From positions 434,001 to 498,000 of the forward strand of contig JAQGDQ010000066.1 of assembly GCA_030141605.1 (NCBI GenBank): a DNA stretch of 64,000 nucleotides, written 5' to 3'. Made by a program: the position numbers and the translations under genes. The DNA comes from Tubiluchus corallicola (Eukaryota > Priapulida > Priapulimorpha > Priapulimorphida > Tubiluchidae). Positions 1 to 12,400 of the stretch are shown here, one piece after another. Position 1 is the first letter of the stretch, and each line of letters opens with the position of its first letter. The notes beneath the pieces are model-generated. The model saw nothing but the letters and a program-made list of their open reading frames with translations. It had not been told where the DNA came from and made no database searches.

Positions 1-66
1 CTGTACATAATTTGCAAATAGAAAGGCAGGCAGCAAGACTCACTACTTAAATATTTTTTTGCATAG

Positions 67-2053
67 GAGTCTGACTTACAGTACTTAGTTGAGAACATAT
101 GGTATACACAGAGCATATTGAGTGGTATGTCTGACCTTAATGACTTGGTCTTTCTTCGATGGGATGTGACTCAAGAGTGGTCTCCATGGAACTGTATACT
201 ACTAAATAAAGAAGAAGCTGATGCCCATGTAAAAATAAAAGATCCTATTGCGGTAAACTTACTGATATTTATTGATTTTATTTGCTAAAATAAAGTAAGT
301 GTAGTAAAAACATTAAAAGCAGTACAACAAAAAGTCAAACAAACCAAATTATACACAGAGACTTGTTAAAACAGCAAGAGGCAACATCCAAGATGTAATC
401 GGATCTGTTAAGATACATTGAGACCCACCCTGATAAGGGGTAGTCTGCACACTAGAAAACTTGTGTTTTATGACTGAAGTAGTGCTAAAGCCCGGCTAAT
501 GAAAGTTCTTCTAACAATAGGGTTGAATGTGCTTCCATGCACAGCTCAAGTATTTGACAGAGGTATTTCCTCAATGCGTTAGAATAACTACATTGCATTT
601 AGATAGAATAATCCATTTTGCAAATACTTAATTGTTTGCCCTAAGATTTTTGCCCACTTGGATCCACCAAACCATGACAACGTGAACACAATGAACAACA
701 AACATGCTTCTCATAAAACATATGAATATGGCTGCCACATACAAATGTTACACCAGTAAGTCTTTCTACAGGGAATAATTGAAGACTGATAGATTTCTCA
801 AATGTAACACCATAAAATGATCTTGAATAAAAGCATATTGCACGTATCAGTACATCCTTGGTACTGCTTGCAATTAACATATGCTAGAATAAAGTTGTAA
901 ATTGATCATTTCTAAATTAATGTTGTCTTTTGTCTCAGTGATTTAACAGTGTAGTGCCTTTCTCACACTTACTTTGTATTTCTGATCTACACATAATTTA
1001 ATCTAGAAATTTTAACTAACTCTCTTTACATTACCCCCAAATTACCATTTTTAAGTTGCTACTAATATATATCTTTAAAGCATGCCTGAATTACACCAGT
1101 AAGATTAGATTAGATTGAGATTGTTTTAATTTGCACTTTTGTTTTGCTGCTTTAATGCTTTGTTGAATTGTTTTTCTTTGTCTTATTGTATGGTTTGTTG
1201 CTTTACTGAATTGTTAAATATTTTTGATACATTTGCTTGCATTACTCCCAATAATTTTGACAGCTTCCATCTTTAGTTGAGTATTGAATTGTTTTGTCGA
1301 GCTGTTTATTTATTTTTATATTATTACTTTATTACATTTTGAATTATTGCCTTGTTGAATTCTTTAATGTTTTGTTACCTATTTATAGCTTTGCTACTAT
1401 TATTTTGCCCACAAATGGTAATACATTTATTTCTAATCCTTACTCGTAATAATTATTGTTACTTGAATGTTCCCATAAGAAAATGTATCTTCTTATCAAA
1501 AAACAAATTGTCTCTCTTTAAATGCTACTAACACCATTTTTTAAATCTCATCGACAGTATTAATTGATTGCTAAGGGGTGGTTGGTAGGTGGCCCGATGG
1601 TCTTTCACCACCCCTCCTCCCTTTTTGTTCATTTTCTAAAGCAAACTAACCATTAAACAAACCTGTTAAATTGTAAGAAGCAAATAAAAAAATTTAATAT
1701 ATACATATAATATGTATATATTAATTTTTTTTATTTCCTTCCTACAATTTAACAGGTTTGTTTAATGGTTAGTTTGCTTTAGAAAATGAACAGAAAAAGA
1801 ATTCATTTAAAAACAAATTTATTGTTTACTTTTATAGGTTTACAGGTTTTTTTACTTTTGTTTTTAGGCTTACGGGCTAGTTTTCTTGGATAAAATCTAC
1901 CAAAAGCATACACTTGCCTGTAACTACTTTGCTGCCTTACCTGGTGTGTGTGAGGAAGTCAGACTGAAGGCTAAGGGGAGTATTTTAATAGCACCTGTCG
2001 TACAACCTGTCATTCACAAGAACAGTTTTAATTCTCCTGCAAAAGTACAGTGA
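67..2053 (+). CDS. Last two coding exons of an unidentified gene (5' part is left of the window)
   Basis: Two exons join in phase 0. Exon A is 67-252 (62 codons), preceded by a T-rich tract ending in GCATAG and followed by GTAAAC. Exon B is 1868-2053 (61 codons plus TGA), preceded by a TTTTTAG acceptor. Neither exon carries an internal stop, and the joined 123-residue tail reads as an ordinary soluble protein. Exon A includes SESD-like [13 protein letters not shown], then [14 protein letters not shown] and [10 protein letters not shown]. Exon B includes [16 protein letters not shown] and ends [15 protein letters not shown] see no membrane segment, repeat or known catalytic motif and do not recognise the family. 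Matching phase, good splice sites and two open frames together argue for a real gene. It is tail-to-tail with the ASB13-like gene, 1.3 kb away. Confidence 0.6.
641..883 (-). other. Orphan exon-like open frame inside the intron of the left-edge gene
   Basis: On the minus strand an acceptor-like TTTATTCTAG is followed by an 80-codon open frame beginning CAT ATG and ending at a TAG at 641-643. The peptide starts [17 protein letters not shown] and later has [12 protein letters not shown] and several Cys residues. By eye it faintly recalls the middle of the ciliary protein BBS2 (an S-T-x-D-x-x-IRA segment, later an F/H-x-F-E segment), but the match is too weak to name. It could be a decayed exon, a terminal exon of an antisense transcript, or chance. 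Confidence 0.2.
1626..1792. repeat. Near-perfect 167-bp inverted repeat (foldback)
   Basis: The left arm begins TGTTCATTTTCT at 1626 and the right arm ends AGAAAATGAACA at 1792. About 80 bp of each arm pair with only a few mismatches and almost no loop, the centre being an ATATAC/GTATAT-rich stretch. It lies in the intron of the left-edge gene, about 75 bp before the acceptor of its last exon. It is either a small foldback transposon or a local inverted duplication. Confidence 0.9.
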
Positions 2054-2896
2054 GCTTTAGTTACACTGTTACTAAAGTACTCTGTTAATTTATTTAACTG
2101 TGATATGTTTTATGTAGCATATATTATGTAATGTCACGTGTGCAGTGGTTTGTAATGAATGGAATTTTGATATGTAATGTCATTATAAGTGAAAATAAGC
2201 AAAACATTAAGGCCACAAAAAATTAATACTGTAAGTTGTTTTAAGAATTTAAAAAACTGGACTATTTTAAAAAAAAGTAACATTTTGTAGTCCGTTACCC
2301 TCAATAATGAAAATTAGTCAAAGCATCTGAATTTTCGTTAGTTTCTGAACTTCCGTTGAATTTTGCATAGTAATGTGGTAGCTACTAGGACCTTCTTACA
2401 ACATCTAATGGTCAAAAAGTGGTAACTAAAGCATAATCAATGTATATGCTGCTTTTGCAGCATTACGAAGTACAACAGTACAGTGCCTAAAACGTTTAAT
2501 TAAATTTTTGTGGTCAGTGTGATATAAAGTTATAAGAAATCATTGATAACAACTATGTATGTTTAAAATCGACAGATACCTGTCAATGTTTTAATTCTGT
2601 AAATCTATAAAAAATGTATAAATACTACAAAGTCTTTCAAACTTTTAAATATGAATGACTTTTGCTGAAATATACTTTAAGATTTATGCGAACTATCACT
2701 GAGATGTATTAACAAATAGCACAAAGATCACAAAGAGTAGAACAATGTCAGAAGACTAACAGTTTAAGCCGCTAGTTAGAATATTACGTCAGTACTAAGT
2801 AAATGTAATTATATTATCATTTAACAAGACCACTTGCACCATCTACTGATATAATATTAATTTGTAGAAAGTACAAGAAAATTATGAATGTCACGA

Positions 2897-2934
<38 letters not shown>

Positions 2935-3364
2935 CAGACCACTGTTTTTCAGGCATAAACATTCTCGATAACAGGATATATTAACAAAATAATTACAGAA
3001 TTGAAGAGTTTTGTACAAAAGTTCTCTTGAAAATTTTATCCATTTGTTTACAGCTATTCATGTACGGCATTGCATGTTAACTGTGATCCATTGCATATTA
3101 TTGTTAATAACTGATATAAGTATTTAAAATGATTACGTAAAGTTGCAGGTAAAAAGCCTGAAATGGATACTTAAATGAAATTCAATTAAAAAATAACATA
3201 TTTACAATATACATATATACACAAACATAAATACATTATACACAAATATATTTAACAAAAGTTAAATAAGAAATAAGAAAAATTACTTAGTATGTACAAG
3301 TAACAAACATTTAGTATAACAAACAAAGAGCTTTAACTTGCTTGGCTGAAAAAGTCGTTAAGCT
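2054..3364. other. Intergenic gap between two convergent genes
   Basis: This stretch separates the stop of the left-edge plus-strand gene from the stop of the ASB13-like minus-strand gene, so it must hold both 3' UTRs. A (TA)n microsatellite occupies 2901-2931. I see no coding frame and no clear transposon. Confidence 0.6.
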
Positions 3365-6300
3365 TCAATGTTGATATAACAGAAACATTTTTAATGCAAG
3401 AGGCAGACATAGTGCATCAATGTCAGCAAAACCCCGATGGTTCAAATTCTCTCGAATCACAAGCCGGCATAACTTGGCTAGAGTTCTCGGGTTTGCTGCA
3501 AAAATGATGAAAAGAAATTGTTAATTGTATGAAAGTATAAAAACTGTTTTGCTAATACATCTAGTAACACAATTAGCCAATATTATCTTCACAAAATGAT
3601 GATGTAACAAAGAATAAAAAAAATTAATATTTTCTGTACATTTGGCACACCGCATACTAAAACCCAGTGCTCAATGGCAGGGGCCTGCTCAACTCAATGC
3701 TTGTGGCATGACTGGAACCTGGTTCATTGTCAAGGATATTCCTTTATGATGAGCTACTGAATCAGCAGGAGTGTCACAGCCAAATTCGGATGTGTATACA
3801 GTATGAATGAAATAGTTCAGAAAGAATATCGAACACAAGAAATTACTAGCCATTCATGTGAAGCATGCACGTGTAACCACTCGACTGTTATCTGCCAGAT
3901 AACTAAAATTCTTAACAGATAATAATGAAAGTAATAATTAGTATGTATCAATACCTGTAACATAAAAAGTACACATGCGCGCTACTGCATCACCCAACCA
4001 TGTATTATATTTAAAACATGTAATATACTGCAGTGAACATGAAACCAATTAATCTTGATAAACATGTATACAAAAGACACACATGCAAGGGAAATAGACA
4101 GAAAACGATATGCGGGAGTTTACATTATATGTTCCTGTAGCTTTTTTTATAATACATAGCAGTAACAATACATGCAGAAAGATTGACTGATTCATACTAC
4201 TACCTCGCAACTAAAAAATGTAAAAAATCTTTCGATTTTTTACCATTGTGCTTCCGTATGATTTCACGAACTTCTTCTCGTCGACATAATTCTAACGGTG
4301 TTTTTCCAGAAAACTCGCGCTTTGATGTTGATGCACCCGAATCAAGGAGTAAAATGACTAGTTCTACGTTGCTATTGTGAACAGCATAGTGAAGAGGAGT
4401 CTGTAAATGTTTTGTTGCATTAACATTAGCACCTGTAAAAACATAATGCTGTGATCAAATCATGCCAAATGGAATTCATAATAAATAAAAAATAAGTAAT
4501 CATTTTTATGTAGTAAGTAGTGGCTACATTTTGATACAATAATAAAATGCATTATTTAAATAAAATCTATTGTTATTTCATTAAACCAAAATGAAATGAT
4601 GTCTATTAAACAATAAAAAATTGACATTTAGAGGTGCATTCTCTGAAATTGTTAGCTCTGTGAGGTTAGTTCTCTGAACTTGAATAGTCATTACATATAT
4701 ACAACATATACAAATAAAACAATTAACATGAACTTTGCAAAGAGACAGCTTCACTAAAGGTGGATTGATTTATCTCACTACTATTCAAAAACAACTACCT
4801 GCTGCAATTAGAGTGCGCGCACACTCTACGTGATTATTATGACACGATGTATGCAACGGCGTTCCCAGGTGACAGTCGTTTGCCTCCAGTTTTGCACCAA
4901 AAGACACAAGTAATGCTGTGCATTCTACATTACCTGAAAAACAAAACAAGTCAGATACCGCCAAGTCAAAACATACATCAATACTAACTCTGCAGTGCAT
5001 CAAATATGGGAAGAGACCCTTCAACATATTTTAAAAAAGTGCTGCTATAACGATCCAGTACATTTCGATACAATTTCTTCAATAATGTAGCAAAACCACC
5101 AAGATAATGCTTTTCTATGAAATGAAAATTCTGCTTGTTCAGAAATCTTCCTCTGTTCGATTGTGAAGCATTAGAATGCTGCCTCCAATTAAGTGTGTTA
5201 TACAATTCTTAAGCCACAACAGTTATGTATAAAAGTACATCTACAAGTTTAAGAATACTGCATCTGTTTTTTATGCACTTTGGCACACTGCAAAATGGAA
5301 TCCAGCACTCAAATGACAGGGCCTACTCACCATACTGTTTACAGAAAGTCAGAAGTTGGCTTCTTGTCAAGAACAACCATCTAAGAGGAGTCACTGAACC
5401 AGCAGAGATGTCTCAGTCATGTTTGGAAGTATATAAATCCTCTGTGAGATAAACTACACGGACAGAATCGGTATAGCGAATCAAACCACTCAGACTACAG
5501 AATGAGTACTTATCGTTCGGCATAAACTACTTGGCAAGACCTCGCAACAAAATGTGTACAAATACTCTATTTGATCTGCGTTCATTATCATTCTGAGGAT
5601 CTACAATGTGGACAGTGCTATGTGCACACAGGAGGTTTTTTAAAAGCAAACCTCTTACCTCGCATAGCAGCTTCATGTAATGGCGACGTGGAGAGCAGTT
5701 GAGGATTTATCGTAGCTCCGGCTTCTATCAGCATCCTTGCACACTCGATGCTACCTTTTGCACACGCATCGCATAGTGGAGTGCTGCCGTCTATGTTTTG
5801 CGCATTGACCTTCAAAATGTTATTTCAAAAATGAAACAAAAAAGTTTTGTTGCCTATCAAGTTATCACACGCAATGCCTTTTTATTGTTTGAAATACCTC
5901 ATAATTTTTTCTACAAAAGTGGGACAGATTTCCAGATGGGGTGACTCATTAGGAGGCACATGTACAATTTTTCTAATAAGAATCCACTTGGACGCAACTT
6001 TTCTAACAGCACAAATGTTTTCTAGATGTAATTGGAGATATAGGGCAGTCCACAATCTGATCATGAATGTGAATCTAACACATACACAGAATTCTGAATA
6101 AATAACAAATGCAAACATCCCTTATGAATTGCAGGTGACTCTGGAGCACATCAATGTGCTAAAAGATGTTCCTTCGAAACTAGGTACGCTGTACCAGACG
6201 TTAACTTTGTTGAAAAGAAGGGGAGATAAAACACAGTGTGATTCGTGAAACTGATGCACAAATTTAAAAGAAGTGATATGATGTTTATAATAAATGGCCT

Positions 6301-9300
6301 CTGTAGACTCATCTAAATGAGTGACTTTATCAGTCCTAGTGTTGCATTAATGTATTGAAAGAATCAGTGCAAATATTGATAGAAGAAATATGACAAATAT
6401 GATAAAATGAACTAGACTTCTGCATTATGACACCATAATGACGTAAAAATAAAATATACTTTGATTAGTGTAAAACTGGTGTACTTATAGCAGTTGAGAC
6501 TGCATTGTTTTTTTTGGAACACCCTGTCTAATGCTCATAGCTATACCATACCTTGGCACCATTTTCAATTAAAACACGAATACAGTCGGCATGACCATTA
6601 ACAGCAGCTTCGTGAAGAGGTGTGACCCTGTCAAAATTGTTAACGTTAGCGGAGAATCCTTGATGCACCACCAGGTCCCTCACAAGAGCTGTGTCGCCGG
6701 CACTGGCAGCAACATGTAGCGGATGATGGCACGCATCAGTCACTAAACATGAGAAAGAAGAAAAAAATCATGTTTACAAGCTTCAATCCAAAAAAGTTTT
6801 AAAAATGTCAAAATATTGAACTCCGTGTAAATGAAAAAACACAAGAACAATTTTTATTTACCTACTGGGACTCGAACTCGGATCTTCTGCACTTAAGGCA
6901 AGTATGCTAAACAGGTACATCATAGAACAACCTCATGTTTTTACACCAAAAGATTACTATACACGGCCTACACTACATAAATTTGTTTAATGGCAGCTTA
7001 ACAAGTTTTCGCTTAAAAATAAGATTATAATTACATATTATATTCACACATGCATAATTGTACTCGAGCGGCAAAAAAACTAAGCCTATATAACAGTGAA
7101 AAACTGAATAATCATTGTTACACCCACATTCACTTCCAGAAATTCATACAATTAGACAAATTACTAGCATCAGTGTGTACATATCTGTCCGAATACAGCT
7201 TCCGCTGGTCCTGGAGTAATCTAGGAAATTGATACTTGATACTACGAATTTCATAATTACCAAATGAATATTATACTTTGTTTACTAATAAAAATAAATG
7301 CTGGTCAAGCAAAACTTGAGACATCATATCTGCACAGAAGTTCTTTTCAAACTTTTTTTAAGTAGCCAGTTGTGGTAAATAGTTAGCTGAGTGATCAGGG
7401 CGCACACTGCTGCATGCCTGGTTAGTATTTGAATGGACTGCTTGGAAAACTACTTCTAGGTGTTTTAGGTGATATGCTGTTATACTGTTGTCAGCTGTTT
7501 AACCCACTTAGCGAGGATGCACACGTCCAAATTATCTAAGATGTGTTTTGCCAGTTCAGTGTTTCATCTTAGAGGGATTGAAATTGATAAATAACTATGT
7601 TCCTGCTCTGCCACAACCATCTACAATGAAAAAGTCCAGCCACCGAATGCTTACCACACATTTATATACACACATACATTCATATATATATATATATATA
7701 TAAAATTTAACAAACAAAAAAAGATTAAACCTACGGCCCTTTTATTGTATTCTTCTACTACTTACATTGATAATTATAATATCTATCCAGACACCATGAT
7801 TCCACATTATCACCTGGAAAATCTATGTCAAAATCTAACTGAGCCATACTTAGAATGTGCGAAATGACCTCATCCAATAAGCAATAAATCTCATTTATAA
7901 AGAAACTCAGTTTGACAGTCAACATCCTCATTATCCATAGAAAACAAAAGTGTTTCACTTTCAAAAAACAAATCACGAAAATAATAAAACACAAAAACGG
8001 GTGCAGTCACACTACATTTAGCCAGACTCATGCAACACCTCTCACCATAACAATCATAACATCCTGGCCACCTATCACAGCTGAGAAGTTGACCTAATTT
8101 GGGTTAACTTTTAAGGATATGAATTGTATGCCGTCTTAATTTGACACGGTTGACCTAAATTTGGCCTTAACAGGTATAAACTGTTATATCAAGACAACGT
8201 TTTCGCTTTCCTCCAGGCAACAAGCACTTATGGTATATAACCACTACTGTGGTTTATTAACATTCATGTTAAACACTACAGTGCTGAGATGATGGTACAA
8301 GCCAACTTTTAATTAAATTCTAGTGCCAAGTTTGGAAAAGAGGAAATTTAAAAAGGCGGTAAGGAATTAAACCAGGGATTGCCCGCTATATGGGATAAAC
8401 TTTGAGTTACCTTTATCACTGGGGATAAGGGCCTAGTGGTAAAGTATCAGCAAGGTAGGCAGAATATCAATGGTTCAAATCCGAGTGTCACAAAACTTTT
8501 TCACATTTCTTTTCTTTCAAGTTTAGTAACAAAATTTAATTAATTGCCAATTTGTACTATCATTAATAATGATATAATCTTAACAATAAGATTATAATAA
8601 TCAAGCAGAACAGAGATCTTAAACAGTAACAATGTATTTAATAATAACTGTATTATTAAAAAACCCTTTAAATAAGGAATTTAATGCCTTCAGCTTAGAC
8701 TACAAATCAACGACACTTGATACATTGATTAAATTATGAAGTTCATGAGTTCATATGCCTCCTGTAACAATGAACTAACAACATCTGAAGCTAGGCCTAC
8801 ATTAAACACGTTCATCCTTACAGAGCTAAAACTTGCAAGAGAATAGTTGAATGGTCAGTCTGTGGCTAATTATGAAGTTACGGAGCTCTGGGTCTGGTGA
8901 GTAAGTGGGCCGATGACTGCAGAAAAAACTGCTACTAGGTGATTTGATAGATCTGCCAGGTTATTTCTCTCATTAAAGGAAGATGTACACACATTTAAAT
9001 ATGTATAAAACACCATCAGACGTCTGCTACATCAGATTCTCATATTAAACAGTATCCTTGATAATGGTTATTGTCTTCATCCCATCATAAGAACCTACAT
9101 AAAGTAAGCCTTGTCACAGAGTGGCTGAATTGTAACTTACATTACAAAAAATATATCATTTTACAATTACAACCAGACAACCTCCAATAAAGATATTTTC
9201 ATTTTGCTATCGGTGACCGTGGGTCTTTTGAGAAGGGAAGAAATGACTCCCCTTGGTTACCATTTCTTAACATGATATATTTTTATATAGAATATATTAT

Positions 9301-10337
9301 CATACATTTTCATATAACCTATTAAGAGGAGTCTAGTGCTAAAATGTAGAAGTAATTGTCATGCGGCTAAGGGTCTCTTTAACTATGGGATGGTAAGGGC
9401 TAGCATTTTGCAGCAAAGAGGTGGAGTAACTGTGTGACGACTGAAGTTGGGTTACCCTTCCACTACATTCCTTAATAGGTTAAATCATGTAATATTATTG
9501 CAAACTACTGAACTTTATACACCCTACAGTACTCAGGACAGTAGTCAGTACTCATTTTGTAAACATGTCTACAAAACTTCTGCTAAAATGGAAAAGTAAC
9601 ATGAAATCTAAGCTCTCAGGCAACAAGACTTGGTTATTTTAGAGTACAAGTATTTCATTCAGGTTTTAGTTGTACTTTGCTGACTCATATTTCTGTTTGG
9701 TTGTAAGAGTTTTTTCAATTTGCATAAAGATCTACATCTGGAGTTCTTTTGCAGTTATAGGCCTGGCAATTTTTGCAATACGCATAAGATATGAAAACTT
9801 ACAGACGTGTAGATAAAACTCTTTACACAATGTTAAAACAAAAATGAAAGTGGATATATTGAAAATACAGAGGATGCACAAGTTAATTTGGCCAGTTTGA
9901 AAACTTTGAAACCCATCGAAGTTAGTTCTTCAATGCTCTCGACAAAACATGCTATTCTAATAATCATCATGAGGCATGAAATTCAAAAACAATTTGTAGT
10001 TCCTAGTCACTTCATTCCTAAAACAGTGAATATTCCAATTCCCACAATTTCTTAAGTGCAAAACAAATTGCGCCAGTATTTAAATTATGATACTAACCAA
10101 CTGTTTCATAACTTTAGGCAACCAGAAAAACCCAGTTTACCTATTAAGTCAGAAGACGCCCTAAACAGTGAGTCACAGTTGCCATTATTGGTAATGACTG
10201 CCGTCGATCTTTGTTAAAAATCACTAACTTATCAAAAATACATGTTTTCTTTTTTCTAATCATAGTTGGGAATAACAAAATTGCTCTGTACAGTGTAACA
10301 CAGTAACAAATGGTGATTGTCTTAGATGTATAAAAAT

Positions 10338-10369
<32 letters not shown>

Positions 10370-11795
10370 AAGAATATGCTTTTGGTGCTTGACAAGTTTA
10401 GATAGATAGAAACTCGTCTATGTGACTAAGGTGATTAAATGGCTTTTGCTTTTGTGGCTCTTAAATAGTATAGTCCACTGAAGACTTATGATGTGACTTT
10501 TAATACCTGTTTTCCCAAGCTACAGCTAAGACAATCACCAATTAATTATAGTGTACAGGAAAATTTTGTGGTAAATATATACACTCAGACATATAAACAA
10601 AGTATCACAAAAGATCAACTGAGACTTAACCAAAGTTATAATAATAAAAAAACTGTAATCTACATTGAACCATATTACAATGCATTCAAACTTTGTGACA
10701 AAAAGTTTGAACTTTAACTTCGTATAAATAATGAAGAATGTGACATCACCAACGAAACACTCCAATGCGACTTCCTAAGTACATTCAGTATAAAATCCAT
10801 TTGTCTAATTTATACCAACATTTTTTATTTGAAACATTTGTGTGCATTAGACTCTAGTGAGTCACCTATGCTGCCTTATACACCCAAATCTTATCCTGCT
10901 GTTGATAATTCTTTTTTTCTTGCCTCAGTTAAGTGCTGGAAGAGTTTACCTCTTGATATCCGTAACTCTAACTCTTTAAACATCTTTAAATTTCCACTAA
11001 AGAATCACATGTGTTTTAATAAATGGTGGCCTACTTACTTTTCTAGTGGTACTCGAAATTCATCTGTACACCATACTAGAATGAGAGTTGGTCAATGCCA
11101 ACTTAATTATGATTTGTACTTCAGAAAATGTAAAAATTATAATGGGTCGCTACTGTCACCCAATTGTCAATGTGGTTCTACATATGAAACAGTCGGTCAT
11201 TACTTAATTAGCTGCCTTCTTTACCATCAGGCCAGACACGACTTATTTACAAATCTCTGCACTCTTTTGTCAGCTTTTAACATCAATGTTTACAGTCTTG
11301 TATCAAATGAACTTATACGTTTCTTCCTGCACGATAACCATACCCTAGATAATTCTGTGAATACTCAAATTTTTGTTTTAGTGCAGTCTTTCATTTCCAA
11401 CACCAAGCGCTTTAAATAATATTAAGTTTGTTACTCTGGTTACATATTAATGCTTATATTTATTGTAACATTTTTTGTACATTGTGGTCACCATTGTTCT
11501 GCATCTGTCTAGCATTCGCTCCCACTAGGGGAGAACATATATCAGTTGTAAAACTGTCTGTTTGAAACCTAGATGTTACACCTTCAACAAATTATGTTTA
11601 AACCAAATCTTATAACTCCAAACACAAACCATATCTAGCTTTTCTGCAAAATTTTAGCCAAGGAATCAACTGATAATTACAGCATGAATGGTAAGAAGCT
11701 TAAATAGTAAAGTTAAGGCAAGATGCCAGAATGTAACTTTGAGTTAACATAATGAGCAGTCACTTACCTAAGAAATCCATGTGCCTATGATCCAT
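3365..11795 (-). CDS. ASB13: ASB13-like ankyrin repeat and SOCS box protein, complete, six coding exons
   Basis: Coding exons on the minus strand are 11768-11795 (28 nt, ATG at 11793-11795), 6552-6742, 5659-5809, 4799-4933, 4244-4432 and 3365-3495 (TGA at 3365-3367). All junctions are GT-AG and in phase, giving 825 nt or 274 aa; vertebrate ASB13 is about 278 aa. The product has six ankyrin repeats with the TPLH/SPLHEAA hallmark, for example GSTPLCDACAKGSIECARML, then a C-terminal SOCS box. The BC-box is LAKLCRLVI and the end LPLALKMFLLYQH stands where a Cul5 box sits. ASB proteins recruit substrates to Elongin B/C-Cullin5 ubiquitin ligases in the cytosol. The third and fourth repeats are closest to ASB13, though ASB5/9/11 are related. 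Intron 1 is about 5 kb and carries SINE and LINE relics. Non-coding 5' exons are possible. Confidence 0.92.
3655..3800 (-). repeat. Dispersed SINE-like repeat, copy 1
   Basis: On the minus strand this intronic stretch contains GACACTCCTGCTGATTCAG followed by TAGCTCATCATA. Related cores occur at about 5275-5445 (minus), 42730-43060 (plus) and 50070-50180 (minus). The shared core reads roughly GAGACATCTCTGCTGGTTCA followed by GTGACTC. Edges are approximate. Confidence 0.5.
5275..5445 (-). repeat. Dispersed SINE-like repeat, copy 2
   Basis: The minus strand reads TGAGACATCTCTGCTGGTTC followed by AGTGACTCCTCTTAG, matching the copy at about 42.9 kb almost base for base over some 30 nt. It lies in the intron between the 4799-4933 and 5659-5809 exons of the ASB13-like gene. 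Confidence 0.55.
6855..6935 (-). repeat. tRNA-derived SINE relic
   Basis: On the minus strand a tRNA-like head includes TTTAGCATACTTGCC and a clear Pol III B box, GAGTTCGAGTCCC, at 6867-6879. No full cloverleaf forms, and an A/T-rich tail follows, as in tRNA-derived SINEs. It lies in intron 1 of the ASB13-like gene. Confidence 0.5.
8421..8520 (+). repeat. tRNA-derived SINE relic
   Basis: An A-box-like segment GCCTAGTGGTAAAGTATC at 8431-8448 and a B box GGTTCAAATCC at 8472-8482 are spaced as in a tRNA promoter. The head is not followed by a proper acceptor stem, so this is a SINE copy rather than a working tRNA gene. It lies in intron 1 of the ASB13-like gene. Confidence 0.6.
10790..11419 (+). 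pseudogene. 3' end of a non-LTR retrotransposon reverse-transcriptase ORF
   Basis: A 196-codon open frame (10829-11419) carries the typical C-terminal signature of CR1/L2/Jockey-like LINE proteins. Visible features are WKSLPLDIRNSNSLNIFKF, then HTRMRVGQ, then a zinc-knuckle-like C-x-C...H-x(4)-C block (CQCGSTYETVGHYLISC). The catalytic palm domain is absent, so this is a 5'-truncated copy. It is antisense to the ASB13-like gene and sits near the 5' end of intron 1. The open frame over this part suggests a fairly young copy. Confidence 0.8.
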
Positions 11796-12400
11796 TGCAG
11801 GCTTGTTTGATTTCACAATAAATGCAGAAATTCCAGAGCTAAGTCTTTTTCGACTAGGCTTCGCCAAGTATATTTATAATATTCATAATTTACAATGCAG
11901 TAAAATTCACTTTCAAATTAGAAGTCACTGTTCGATGTTCACATACTGCACTTGTAAATACCTAAAAAGACAAAGAATCAAATATCAGAACGTGCCAACA
12001 AAATAGCGTTCAAATTTCATAACAAAACTTACACAGGTGTGAACCAGCTGATTACAAATTTTAGTGTTTTTCAAATATATATTAAAATATCTAAGCTCTA
12101 ATGTATTAAACTCTTCTCACTACATACTAAATGTTTAGTAGTGTCTCGTGTTTCTTTGCAACAAAGAGATTTGGAGTTGTTTTGTTTCTAAAATTTGCCA
12201 TTACTTTAATCATATTCAGTTGTTTTAAAAACAATTTTTACACTTAATCGTGTCTGTCGTATTTTCCTGCAGGATTTTTCATGTACCTCAATTCTATCAT
12301 ACCTTTAGTTTAGTTTATTATATTGCACTTGACAATAATATTTTGATGTCTTGATAAATTATCAATTGTTTCATTTCATAATTATTAATACACCATAATG

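Noticed and set aside
8421-8520. Working tRNA gene
   Set aside because: A and B boxes are present, but no acceptor stem or full cloverleaf can be drawn, so it is better read as a SINE head.
10829-11419. A 196-codon frame considered as a host gene nested in the ASB13-like intron
   Set aside because: Its WKSLPLDIRNSNS and HTRMRVG motifs are those of LINE ORF2 tails, so it is a retrotransposon fragment.
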